A DNA stretch of 35,192 bases, from positions 1-35,192 of the forward strand of contig JBOFCO010000144.1 of assembly GCA_051646105.1 (NCBI GenBank), in the 5' to 3' direction. The position numbers and the translations under genes were made by a program. The notes under the pieces were generated by a model. The model made no database searches and was not told the DNA's origin. It saw nothing but the letters and a program-made list of their open reading frames with translations. Every line of letters begins with the position of its first letter. The first letter of the stretch is position 1. Positions 15,147 through 22,003 of this stretch are shown in pieces. This DNA comes from JBOFCO01 sp051646105 (GTDB lineage Bacteria; Pseudomonadota; Alphaproteobacteria; Rhodobacterales; Rhodobacteraceae).

Positions 15147-15409
15147 GCCTTTTGTTCGGCGATCAGCGCCTCGACCGCCGCAACGATAGAGGCCACGCTG
15201 GAAATGTCGAAAGCGCTTTTCGACGGTTCGTTGGCGTTGAACGGCACGCTGATGTCAAAGGCTTCCTCGATGGCAAAGATCGATTCCACCAGGCCGAGGC
15301 TGTCGATGCCCAGATCCTGAAGCGAGCTTTCCATTGTCACATCCGATATATCCAGCACCGCCTGTTCGGCGATGATGGCAATCACCCGGTCTTTCACAGC
15401 CTGTGTCAT
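15143..15409 (-). CDS. Dedicated acyl carrier protein
   Basis: 88 aa from the ATG at 15409 (the open frame extends upstream without homology into lpxD). The phosphopantetheine attachment site is present: LGIDSLGLVES with S37. Helix II continues IFAIEEAFDISVPF. It is distinct from housekeeping AcpP, which has the DSLDTVEL motif. It lies between lpxD (28 bp upstream) and a KAS-II-like gene (ATGA overlap). It recalls AcpXL-type carriers that feed special acyl chains to lipid A in Rhizobiales, but the sequence is not close enough to name it so. Confidence 0.88.
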   Translation of the reverse strand: MTQAVKDRVIAIIAEQAVLDISDVTMESSLQDLGIDSLGLVESIFAIEEAFDISVPFNANEPSKSAFDISSVASIVAAVEALIAEQKA

Positions 15410-15437
15410 ATATGCAGTCCTGCCTTGCCCCCGGCCG

Positions 15438-16565
15438 TCAGCTTTCCGCGTCTGGTCCAGGGTCTTTCTGACCCAGCTTTGTAACAGATTCCTGCAATTT
15501 CGCCACCTGTGCAAAAAGACGGGGCAAGCGGCGCAGGCCTTTGTAGGCCTCGACATGGGTTTCCATCTTCATCGCGGGCGATCCCATCATCACCCGTCCG
15601 GCAGGCACGTTCGAGAACATCTTGGTGGCCCCGCCCGCAATCACGTCATCGCCGATGAAAATGTTGTCGCCGACACCGCATTGCCCCGCCAGCACGACCC
15701 TGTCGCCAATCCGGCTTGATCCGGCAATGCCGACCTGTCCGCAGAGCAGGCAATCCTCGCCCACCTGAACGTTGTGACCGACATGCACAAGGTTATCGAT
15801 CTTGGTGCCGCGACCGATGCGGGTGGCCCGGATCGTACCGCGATCAATCGTGGAATTGGCCCCGATTTCCACATCGTCGCCGATCTCGACCGTGCCAAGC
15901 GAATGGATGCGCGTCCAGCTTTGCCTGCGGATTTCGCCACGCGAACCAAGCGTCTCGCGGATTTCCTCCACCCCGGATTTTTCGGGCGTCACAAAGGAAA
16001 ACCCGTCGGACCCGATCACAGCACCGGGCTGACAGATGAACCTGTCGCCTATGGTGACGCCGGCCCCGATCCTTGCCCCCTGCAGGATCAGACAATCCGC
16101 GCCGATCACCGCATTTTCGGCAATGGTGACATGCGCCGCAATCCGGGCGCGCGGCCCGATCCGCACCCCACGACCGATGACCGCAAAGGGGCCAATGGCG
16201 GCAGAATCCCCGATCTCTGCGCCCGCGTCGACCACGGCCGTGGCATGAATACCCGTCGCAATCTCGGGACCGGGATCGAAAACGCGCGTCAGCCCCGCCA
16301 TGGCCAGCCGCCCGCGCGTGACAAAAATCGCGCCTTGCAGCCCCAATGCGCGCCAGTCGGCACCCGGCCAAAGGATTGCCGCCTTTGCCTGTCCCTCTGC
16401 CAGCCCGGCGGCATATTTGGGATCCATCGCCAAAGCCAGCGCATCCGGCCCCGCCGCTGCCGGTTCAGCGGCATGTGTCACGGTCAGGGTGGTGTCGCCT
16501 TCTGCTGTCGCGCCTATCGCGGCAGCGATGTCGGCAAGACTGTGACGCATCCGGAATTCCGCCAT
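15438..16565 (-). CDS. lpxD: UDP-3-O-acyl-glucosamine N-acyltransferase
   Basis: Third step of lipid A synthesis: transfers a 3-hydroxyacyl chain from ACP to the 2-amino group of UDP-3-O-acyl-GlcN. 375 aa from the ATG at 16565. The N-terminal uridine-binding domain spans about 1-100, then a left-handed beta helix of hexapeptide repeats (IGDSAAIGPFAVIGRGV onwards to about 325), then a C-terminal helix. The catalytic histidine is in LVHVGHNVQVG (H264). A GTG four codons upstream (16577) is an alternative start. It sits 45 bp after the L,D-transpeptidase gene on the same strand and leads into the ACP and KAS genes, so the four could be cotranscribed. In E. coli lpxD is with fabZ and lpxA; here it is separate. 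Confidence 0.95.
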   Translation of the reverse strand: MAEFRMRHSLADIAAAIGATAEGDTTLTVTHAAEPAAAGPDALALAMDPKYAAGLAEGQAKAAILWPGADWRALGLQGAIFVTRGRLAMAGLTRVFDPGPEIATGIHATAVVDAGAEIGDSAAIGPFAVIGRGVRIGPRARIAAHVTIAENAVIGADCLILQGARIGAGVTIGDRFICQPGAVIGSDGFSFVTPEKSGVEEIRETLGSRGEIRRQSWTRIHSLGTVEIGDDVEIGANSTIDRGTIRATRIGRGTKIDNLVHVGHNVQVGEDCLLCGQVGIAGSSRIGDRVVLAGQCGVGDNIFIGDDVIAGGATKMFSNVPAGRVMMGSPAMKMETHVEAYKGLRRLPRLFAQVAKLQESVTKLGQKDPGPDAES

Positions 16566-16610
16566 GACGGCCCCCACTGCACCGCAACGACTGCGGCCTC
16601 TTACAGGTAA

Positions 16611-18218
16611 TTAGCTGTCGGCATCGCGCAAGGCCACACCTGCCGCCAGCAGGGCGGCAAAGATGCGCGCGTCGCGCCCATAGATATCACGGCGATAGTT
16701 CATCCGCCCCTTTGCCGTCGTAAAGGCAGTGCGATATTCCAGATGCACCGGAACGGGCTGATCCAGCCGGATGGCCGTTTCCGCACCTGTATTCAGATGG
16801 CTGGCAAACAGACCCTGGGGATCATCGCTTTGCGCGGCCAGCAGCGCATAGGCAAAATCGAAAGGCTGGTGCAGGCGGATACAACCGTGGCTGTAGGCGC
16901 GTACTTCCTTCTCGAACAGGGCCTTTTGCGGCGTGTCATGCAGATAGATGTTATAGGGGTTCGGGAACATGAACTTGACCAGGCCCAGCGCATTCCGTTC
17001 GGATGGCGGCTGCGACATGCTGAAAGGAAAGGTGCGTTCGTCATAGGCGGCGAAGTTGATCGCCCCCCGGCTGATGACCCGCCCGCGCCGGTCGGTGATC
17101 GTCAGATGCGACGCGGCATTGGGGTTGCGCTGCATCATCGGCAGATATTCCTTGACCGTGATCGACCGCGGCACATTCCAGGACGGATTCACCACCATGA
17201 ATTCCATCTGATCTGAAAATTCCGGGCTGCGGGTATCGGAATCGTCCTTGCCCACCACGGCACGGGTTTCAAAGGTGACCTTGCCGTCATCGACGATCCT
17301 TGCGGTAAAGTCCGTCAGGTTCACCCAGATGTGACGCTTGCCCAGCGGCATGTTGATCCAGCGTTCGCGTTCCATCGCCACAAGGATCGATTCAAGGCGG
17401 CGTTCCGGGGCGACATTGATCGCCGTAAGCGTCGCTTCGTCGGCGATGCCGTCAGCGGTCAGCCCCATATCGGACTGGAAAAGCCGGATCGCGGCTTCCA
17501 TGGCAGGATCGTATCCGGGGCTGGCTGTGCGCGCCAGATAACCCATCCGCACCAGACGGTCGCGCAGGCCAATCACGGGCGCCCCGCTGTCACCCGGGGC
17601 AAGCGCCCCGACGGAAACGGCATCGCCCCAGCCACCGGCCGCGATCTGCCGGTCAAGCGCGATCCGCGCCTTCATAAGCCGTGCATATTCGGGGCTTGCG
17701 GGTGGAAGGCCGCGCAGAAACGCCACCGGATCGGCATGTTCAAAACCGCGCAGCAGGCCAAGACGGTTGCGCAGGGACACCTCGCGCACGATACCCGAAT
17801 CCACTTCTTTCGGGGTCAGGACGCCGGTCTGCACATCCTTTGCATAGGTCAGGAAGGCGCGGGTCATCGCAACATCCAGCAAGCCGCGGTCCCGCTCTGA
17901 CGCCACAGTCCTGAAACCGGAAACAAGAGCCGCCGCATCGTAACGCGAAACAGGCAAACCGTGGTTGCCTGCTGATTGCAGCGCAGCAAAAAGCGCGGAC
18001 CGCCGCTGTGCCTGATCGGCCGCGGTCCAGAGCGGTTCGTAATTCCGGGTCCGGTAGAATTCTGCAATCGCCTCGTCGCGGGAAGCCGCCTCTGCCACCG
18101 CCTGACGAAATGCCGTAACTTGGGTTTCTGCTTTGGCAATTCCGGTCAGGAGCATGAAGAGAAGCATGCAGATCGCGCCCGGAAGGCCTGTTCGCGCGCG
18201 CAGCATTGCTCTTGTCAT
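16611..18218 (-). CDS. L,D-transpeptidase, YcbB/LdtD type
   Basis: Forms 3-3 (meso-DAP to meso-DAP) cross-links in peptidoglycan, in the periplasm. About 535 aa from the ATG at 18218, which is the better spaced of two adjacent ATGs behind AGAGGA. A signal sequence (GAICMLLFMLLTGIAKA) is followed by a YcbB-type N-terminal region, a peptidoglycan-binding domain (about 215-270; VIGLRDRLVRMGYL and FQSDMGLTADGIADEATL) and the YkuD catalytic domain, with H in YLHDTPQ and the motif SHGCIRL carrying the nucleophile C446. The length and the inserted peptidoglycan-binding domain match YcbB rather than the small YkuD proteins. It is divergent from a MepK-like peptidase at 18530 and followed at 45 bp by lpxD. 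Confidence 0.92.
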   Translation of the reverse strand: MTRAMLRARTGLPGAICMLLFMLLTGIAKAETQVTAFRQAVAEAASRDEAIAEFYRTRNYEPLWTAADQAQRRSALFAALQSAGNHGLPVSRYDAAALVSGFRTVASERDRGLLDVAMTRAFLTYAKDVQTGVLTPKEVDSGIVREVSLRNRLGLLRGFEHADPVAFLRGLPPASPEYARLMKARIALDRQIAAGGWGDAVSVGALAPGDSGAPVIGLRDRLVRMGYLARTASPGYDPAMEAAIRLFQSDMGLTADGIADEATLTAINVAPERRLESILVAMERERWINMPLGKRHIWVNLTDFTARIVDDGKVTFETRAVVGKDDSDTRSPEFSDQMEFMVVNPSWNVPRSITVKEYLPMMQRNPNAASHLTITDRRGRVISRGAINFAAYDERTFPFSMSQPPSERNALGLVKFMFPNPYNIYLHDTPQKALFEKEVRAYSHGCIRLHQPFDFAYALLAAQSDDPQGLFASHLNTGAETAIRLDQPVPVHLEYRTAFTTAKGRMNYRRDIYGRDARIFAALLAAGVALRDADS

Positions 18219-18529
18219 CATATCCTCTGGCGGTCCGAATTCCTGTCTTTCACAACTGTCAGGGATTTGGGGGCGACTGTCCATTCACAAACCTGCAAAT
18301 GCGTCACACACCGTTGCAAAGCCGCAACGACACGCGAAAATGTTGAAAACAATCCGCACGCTCCGCGAGTTGAGCGATTTTCTGCCCAAATTTGGACGAT
18401 TTCCATTTTTGCGACAATTCGACGGTTGGCGACGGAATCGAGACATGGCATAGATAAAGGGCACTTGGGGAAAAGCTGCAAAAAAACCGGGGCCGAACAG
18501 GCTTTCGGCGATTGGGACGGGCGGGCAAG
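18219..18529. other. Divergent intergenic region between transpeptidase and DUF882 genes
   Basis: About 310 bp without a credible gene, AT-richer than its surroundings. On the plus strand TTGGCG (18426-18431) and CATAGA (18449-18454) at 17 bp are a weak promoter candidate for the DUF882 gene. The minus strand must hold the transpeptidase promoter; I could not choose one. Confidence 0.4.
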
Positions 18530-19099
18530 ATGACCGACACGCAAGCATCCGGGATTTCCCGGCGTGGGCTTTTGGGGATTTTCGCAGCGACGACGCTGGT
18601 CGCTGCGCCGACGGCAAGCAATGCTTTCGGACTTTTGCGCGGGGCCGGCGATATACGCCGCATCCGCATGTATTCCGGCCGTACGGGCGAAAGCCTGGAC
18701 ACGATCTATTGGATCGAGGGCGAGTACATCAAGGAAGCCCTGAAGGAAATCAACCTGTTCATGCGCGACTGGCGCACGGATGACGTGACCAAGATCGATG
18801 CGCGCACAGTTGACATCATGGCAGCAGCACATCGGCTTATGGATGTGAACGAACCCTACATGCTGCTGTCGGGTTATCGGTCACCCAGAACCAATGCCAT
18901 GCTGCGGTCGCGTTCCAGCGGCGTTGCCAAGAACTCGCTGCACATGAAGGGGCAGGCTGCCGATCTGCGGCTGAAATCCCGGTCGGTGCCGCAGATGTTC
19001 AAGGCAGCCAGCGCCTGCAATGGCGGTGGCGTCGGGAAATACTCGCGGTCGAATTTCGTTCACATGGATTGCGGTCCCGTCCGCACATGGGGCGGCTGA
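18530..19099 (+). CDS. DUF882/peptidase M15 family protein (MepK-like), Tat-exported
   Basis: 189 aa from the ATG at 18530. The N-terminus has a Tat signal, ISRRGLLGIFAATTL, followed by ALA-type small residues. The catalytic domain (about 40-189) has the zinc ligands of the M15/DUF882 fold: H in SLHMKGQAAD, the D in the same motif, and H in FVHMDCGP. E. coli YcbK (MepK) belongs here and cleaves 3-3 and 4-3 cross-links in peptidoglycan. In E. coli the gene for MepK is next to ldtD; here it is divergent from a YcbB-type transpeptidase. A terminator follows at 19127. Confidence 0.9.
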   Translation: MTDTQASGISRRGLLGIFAATTLVAAPTASNAFGLLRGAGDIRRIRMYSGRTGESLDTIYWIEGEYIKEALKEINLFMRDWRTDDVTKIDARTVDIMAAAHRLMDVNEPYMLLSGYRSPRTNAMLRSRSSGVAKNSLHMKGQAADLRLKSRSVPQMFKAASACNGGGVGKYSRSNFVHMDCGPVRTWGG

Positions 19100-19126
19100 T
19101 CCCCGTGTAATTTCTGATCCGAGGGG

Positions 19127-19151
19127 CCGGTTCGCAAGAACCGGTCTTTTT
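19127..19151 (+). terminator. Rho-independent terminator after the DUF882 gene
   Basis: CCGGTTC-GCAA-GAACCGG is a 7-bp stem with a stable tetraloop, followed by TCTTTTTG. It starts 27 bp past the stop. Confidence 0.8.
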
Positions 19152-19172
19152 GTTTGTGGTAGGCGGCGCGGT

Positions 19173-19186
19173 CTGATCCACATCAA
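19173..19186. promoter_or_regulatory. FNR/NnrR-type box upstream of the Rrf2 regulator
   Basis: CTGAT-CCAC-ATCAA matches the Crp/Fnr-type consensus TTGAT-N4-ATCAA with one mismatch. Its centre (19179.5) is about 60 bp upstream of the ATG at 19239. If it acts at -41.5, transcription would begin near 19221. It points to control by oxygen (FnrL) or NO (NnrR/Dnr). Confidence 0.6.
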
Positions 19187-19238
19187 GGCTGGCGCAACAG
19201 GCGAATGCTACGCGGCACCATGATCCCGGAGGGGCACC

Positions 19239-19724
19239 ATGCGGCTGACCATTCGCACCAACCTTGCGCTGCGCACGCTGATGTTTTGTGCCGTGAACGA
19301 TGGCAGGATCGTGCGCAAACACGAAATCGCCCAAGGCTGCAATGCTTCGGAAAACCATCTGGCGCAGGTGATCAATGCGCTTGCACAACATGGTTTCCTG
19401 CGCACGACACGCGGGCGCAGCGGTGGGATGATGCTGGGTCGGCCCGCAAAAACAATCCACGCGGGAGAGGTTTTTCGTGCATTTGAATCCAATCTCCCCT
19501 TCGCTGAATGTTTCGATAACGAAAACAATACCTGTCCTCTCACCAATGTCTGCCTGCTGCGCGACGCGATCGCCGCAGCGCTGGACGCCTTCTATGGGGT
19601 GCTTGACCGCTATACGCTCGCTGATCTCGTAGAAAACAATAAAGGGCTTTCGTCGTTACTGTCGCTGAGCGCGGCAATGCAACTCGCCTCTTGCGGGCAA
19701 AATAGTCACCATTCCGCGATTTGA
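19239..19724 (+). CDS. nsrR: Rrf2-family [2Fe-2S]/[4Fe-4S] regulator, NsrR-like
   Basis: 161 aa. The winged helix at about 1-75 resembles E. coli NsrR (LRTLMFCAV, ASENHLAQVINALAQHGFLRTTRGRSGGMMLGRPA). Three cysteines, C91, C99 and C105 (ECFDNENNTCPLTNVCLL), occupy the Fe-S ligand positions of the family and match the spacing seen in NsrR. NsrR senses nitric oxide and represses detoxification genes. GGAGG lies just ahead of the ATG. The nearby FNR/NnrR-type box suits a gene induced under low oxygen or NO. No denitrification or flavohaemoglobin gene is in the window, so its targets must be elsewhere. Nitrosative sensing is known for the family; for this protein it is inference. Confidence 0.85.
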   Translation: MRLTIRTNLALRTLMFCAVNDGRIVRKHEIAQGCNASENHLAQVINALAQHGFLRTTRGRSGGMMLGRPAKTIHAGEVFRAFESNLPFAECFDNENNTCPLTNVCLLRDAIAAALDAFYGVLDRYTLADLVENNKGLSSLLSLSAAMQLASCGQNSHHSAI

Positions 19725-20047
19725 GGGGCAGGAACACAGGGCAGGCTTGCCGGTTTCCCGGAAAGCCGATAGATTCTGCCCAGTTAGCTATCCCAGTGCG
19801 AAATCATGGCCCGACAAGATACAAAGAACAACAAGTCGCAGACAGCGGCAGTCAACACCAAAGAAACACAGATGCAAGCCAGCAGTCGCGATGTGGCACC
19901 ACAGGCTGGTGCATCGCAGGGTGCGGACACAGGCCCCCAGATGGGCGTAACCTTTACCGACTGGGCTTCGATCTGATCCTGATGCGCTGAAGCATCGGCC
20001 CGATCATCCGCCCCGGTTGCCGTTATGACCATGGTCACCGGGGGCGC
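19725..20047. other. Low-annotation stretch between nsrR and the TfoX-like gene
   Basis: 323 bp with weaker coding character than the neighbours. It holds one possible small gene (19806-19976), described separately. I see no clear terminator after nsrR and no clear promoter. Confidence 0.5.
19806..19976 (+). CDS. Possible 56-aa small protein
   Basis: ATG at 19806 to TGA at 19974. The product begins MARQDTKNNKSQTAAVNTKE and ends VTFTDWASI. It is polar and rich in Gln, Ala and Thr, without a hydrophobic helix, so probably soluble. No good ribosome binding site is seen, and codon use (several ACA and CAA) is unlike the neighbours. It may be chance; conservation would decide. Confidence 0.3.
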   Translation: MARQDTKNNKSQTAAVNTKETQMQASSRDVAPQAGASQGADTGPQMGVTFTDWASI

Positions 20048-20383
20048 ATGGGAACACCGGTTTCATCCATTCCGAACCTTGGCCCCGCGACAGAGGCTGC
20101 ATTCGCACGCGCAGGCATCACCACTGCCGAAGAGATTCGTGCGCTTGGGGCGGATGACGCCTATCTGCGGTGGTTGCAGGCCGGCTTGCAGGCGCATTTC
20201 ATCGGCTATTATGCGTTGGTGATGGGGCTCCAGGGGCGTCCATGGAACGATTGCCGGGACGACGAGAAGAAAGCCCTGCGCAAGCGTTTTGATGCGTTGA
20301 AGAAACAGGCGGGATCAAGTGCAAAGGGCCCCCCCGGTATCGAGGCGGCCCTTGACATGATCGGTCTTGGTCTGCGGCGCTGA
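20048..20383 (+). CDS. TfoX C-terminal domain protein
   Basis: 111 aa. The first half (IPNLGPATEAAFARAGITTAEEIRALGADDAYLRWLQAG) is a helix-hairpin-helix-like TfoX_C domain, as found in the C-terminal part of TfoX/Sxy competence regulators. The N-terminal TfoX domain is absent, which is common for stand-alone members. A short basic helical region (DDEKKALRKRFDALKKQ) follows. No competence genes are nearby, so a role in DNA uptake should not be assumed. The stop overlaps the first base of a palindromic element, and the gene is convergent with ndk. Confidence 0.85.
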   Translation: MGTPVSSIPNLGPATEAAFARAGITTAEEIRALGADDAYLRWLQAGLQAHFIGYYALVMGLQGRPWNDCRDDEKKALRKRFDALKKQAGSSAKGPPGIEAALDMIGLGLRR

Positions 20384-20413
20384 AACCATTTCCCAAAAGT
20401 GGGAACCGGTTTC
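20382..20413. repeat. Double-armed palindromic element between convergent genes
   Basis: GAAACC-AT-TTCCCA-AAAG-TGGGAA-CC-GGTTTC: a perfect outer 6-bp arm and a perfect inner 6-bp arm separated by a 2/2 bulge, with an AAAG loop. The core CCCAAAAGTGGGAACCGG resembles a short dispersed palindromic sequence common between genes in Alphaproteobacteria. It may also terminate both convergent genes. Confidence 0.6.
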
Positions 20414-20442
20414 TGGATTAAAATTGCGCAGGCGGCTTTAGA

Positions 20443-20865
20443 TCAGCCGACCAGTTCCAGACCCGAGAAGAAGAACGCAATTTCGCGCGCGGCAGAGGCC
20501 GGGCTGTCGGACCCGTGCACCGAGTTTTCGCCCTTCGACAGCGCGAAATCCTTGCGGATCGTGCCTGCATCGGCCTGCGCCGGATCGGTCGCGCCCATCA
20601 CTTCGCGGTTCTTTGCGATGGCATTGGCGCCTTCCAGCACCTGCACCACGACAGGTTCCGACGCCATGAATTCGCACAACTCGCCATAGAAACCGCGTTC
20701 CTTGTGCTCGGCATAAAACTCACCCGCCTGCGCTGGGGTCAGGTGAATGCGCTTGGATGCGACGACGCGCAGGCCCGCGTCCTCGAACTTGGCAACGATC
20801 TTGCCGGTCAGGTTGCGCTTGGTGGCATCGGGTTTGATGATGGACAGCGTGCGTTCGGTCGCCAT
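20443..20865 (-). CDS. ndk: Nucleoside diphosphate kinase
   Basis: Transfers the gamma-phosphate between nucleoside di- and triphosphates through a phosphohistidine, balancing NTP and dNTP pools in the cytoplasm. 140 aa, as expected. It starts MATERTLSIIKPDAT; the phosphate-accepting H117 lies in ENSVHGSDS, and the nucleotide-site residues in GATDPAQADAGTIRKDF are present. GAGAGG lies ahead of the ATG at 20865. It is divergent from the VOC gene and convergent with the TfoX-like gene. Confidence 0.98.
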   Translation of the reverse strand: MATERTLSIIKPDATKRNLTGKIVAKFEDAGLRVVASKRIHLTPAQAGEFYAEHKERGFYGELCEFMASEPVVVQVLEGANAIAKNREVMGATDPAQADAGTIRKDFALSKGENSVHGSDSPASAAREIAFFFSGLELVG

Positions 20866-20999
20866 TGCAAAAGCCTCTCATATGGTTTGACAGGGCCCCT
20901 GCCCCGCCGGAACGGATCGCGGGCCTGCTATCACGGCAAAACGGGGTTGAAAAGCACCGAAGGGCAATATCCCATATCCCGACAGCATCGGAGAAGATC

Positions 21000-21440
21000 A
21001 TGCCTGCCCCATCCGCACCGCCGTTCACGCTGACCGGCTTTGACCATGTCGTGTTTCTGGTCGATGACATGTCCCGCGCCCTTGCGTTCTACGGGCGGGT
21101 TCTGGGTTGCCTGCCGGGCTATTCCTATCCTGCTTTGGGCATGGAACAGCTTTGGTGCGGGAACTGCCTGATCGTGCTGTGGGACATCACCCATCCCGGT
21201 GCTTCCGGGGCGGTGCCGCCGGTGCCAGGCGGGCGGAATGTCGATCACCTGTGCATCGCCACCGGCCCTTTCGCGCCGGAAGCAATGCGCGCGCATCTTG
21301 CCGCGCACGGCGTTTCCATTGAACGAGAGGCTGTGCACGGTGGCGCACGCGGCATTGGCCTGTCGTTCTATATCCGCGATCCTTTCGGCAACCTGCTGGA
21401 AATCAAGGGGCCCGCCGAATATGCCGACGGACGCGGCTGA
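21000..21440 (+). CDS. VOC/glyoxalase-fold protein
   Basis: 146 aa from the ATG at 21000, with GGAGAAG just ahead (the open frame extends upstream into the ndk promoter). It has two beta-alpha-beta modules: FDHVVFLVDDMSRALAFYGRVLG at the start and the closing FYIRDPFGNLLEIKGP. Metal-ligand positions of the family are probably H in FDHVVF, H in VDHLCI and E in LLEIKG. It resembles the glyoxalase/bleomycin-resistance group, whose substrates vary; I do not assign one. It is divergent from ndk and convergent with the next gene. Confidence 0.9.
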   Translation: MPAPSAPPFTLTGFDHVVFLVDDMSRALAFYGRVLGCLPGYSYPALGMEQLWCGNCLIVLWDITHPGASGAVPPVPGGRNVDHLCIATGPFAPEAMRAHLAAHGVSIEREAVHGGARGIGLSFYIRDPFGNLLEIKGPAEYADGRG

Positions 21441-21446
21441 AACGTT

Positions 21447-21899
21447 TTACCCGGCCTGATACATCGTCGCCCACAGCACCTCGAACCGATACTGACCAAG
21501 GTGGTAAAGGCCGATGCCGATTGCCCCCTTTTCAAACTGCGCCAGCGGTTTGGGCGCATCAAGGGGCCGCAGCGTTTCGCCGCCAAGCAGGATCGTGCCG
21601 TCATCTGACACGCCCGATGTCGTCATGTGCACGCCGCCCTCGATTACCTGAAAGGCAAATACCGCCTGCCCGTCACGCAATGCAATCAGGCTTTCCTGCG
21701 CAATATGCGGATTGCCATTGATGTAGCTTTGCCAGAACGCTTCGAAATCGGGAAAGCGGAACAGGATTTCCGTCGTCCCGCGCGGGATCACATGCACCTG
21801 CCCGCCTTGCCCTTCGCCGGCCGCGTGGTTATGCGCCTCGTCAAACCTGATCTCGGCACGCAATACAGGTGGTGGTTTCTTTCCGAAAAGTCCGAACAT
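21447..21899 (-). CDS. Protein of unknown function, 150 aa
   Basis: Starts at the ATG at 21899, with AGGAG six bases ahead, giving MFGLFGKKPPPVLRAEIRF. The sequence is soluble-looking, mixed alpha/beta, with no signal peptide. Notable segments are HNHAAGEGQGGQVHVIPRG, FPDFEAFWQSYINGNPHI and the C-terminal AIGIGLYHLGQYRFEVLWATMYQ. The N-terminal FGKKPP is like the short basic tips of small cytoplasmic proteins. I do not recognise a family. It is convergent with the VOC gene (stops 6 bp apart) and divergent from the ABC-F gene. Confidence 0.8.
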   Translation of the reverse strand: MFGLFGKKPPPVLRAEIRFDEAHNHAAGEGQGGQVHVIPRGTTEILFRFPDFEAFWQSYINGNPHIAQESLIALRDGQAVFAFQVIEGGVHMTTSGVSDDGTILLGGETLRPLDAPKPLAQFEKGAIGIGLYHLGQYRFEVLWATMYQAG

Positions 21900-22003
21900 C
21901 ACATACTCCTGAACATTTCCGCGATGCTGACCGGCCCGGCGGCGGCTTTCAACTGACAAGTCCGTGCGTTGACCTTTCCCTGCTCATCGGGCATGGGGCT
22001 GCC

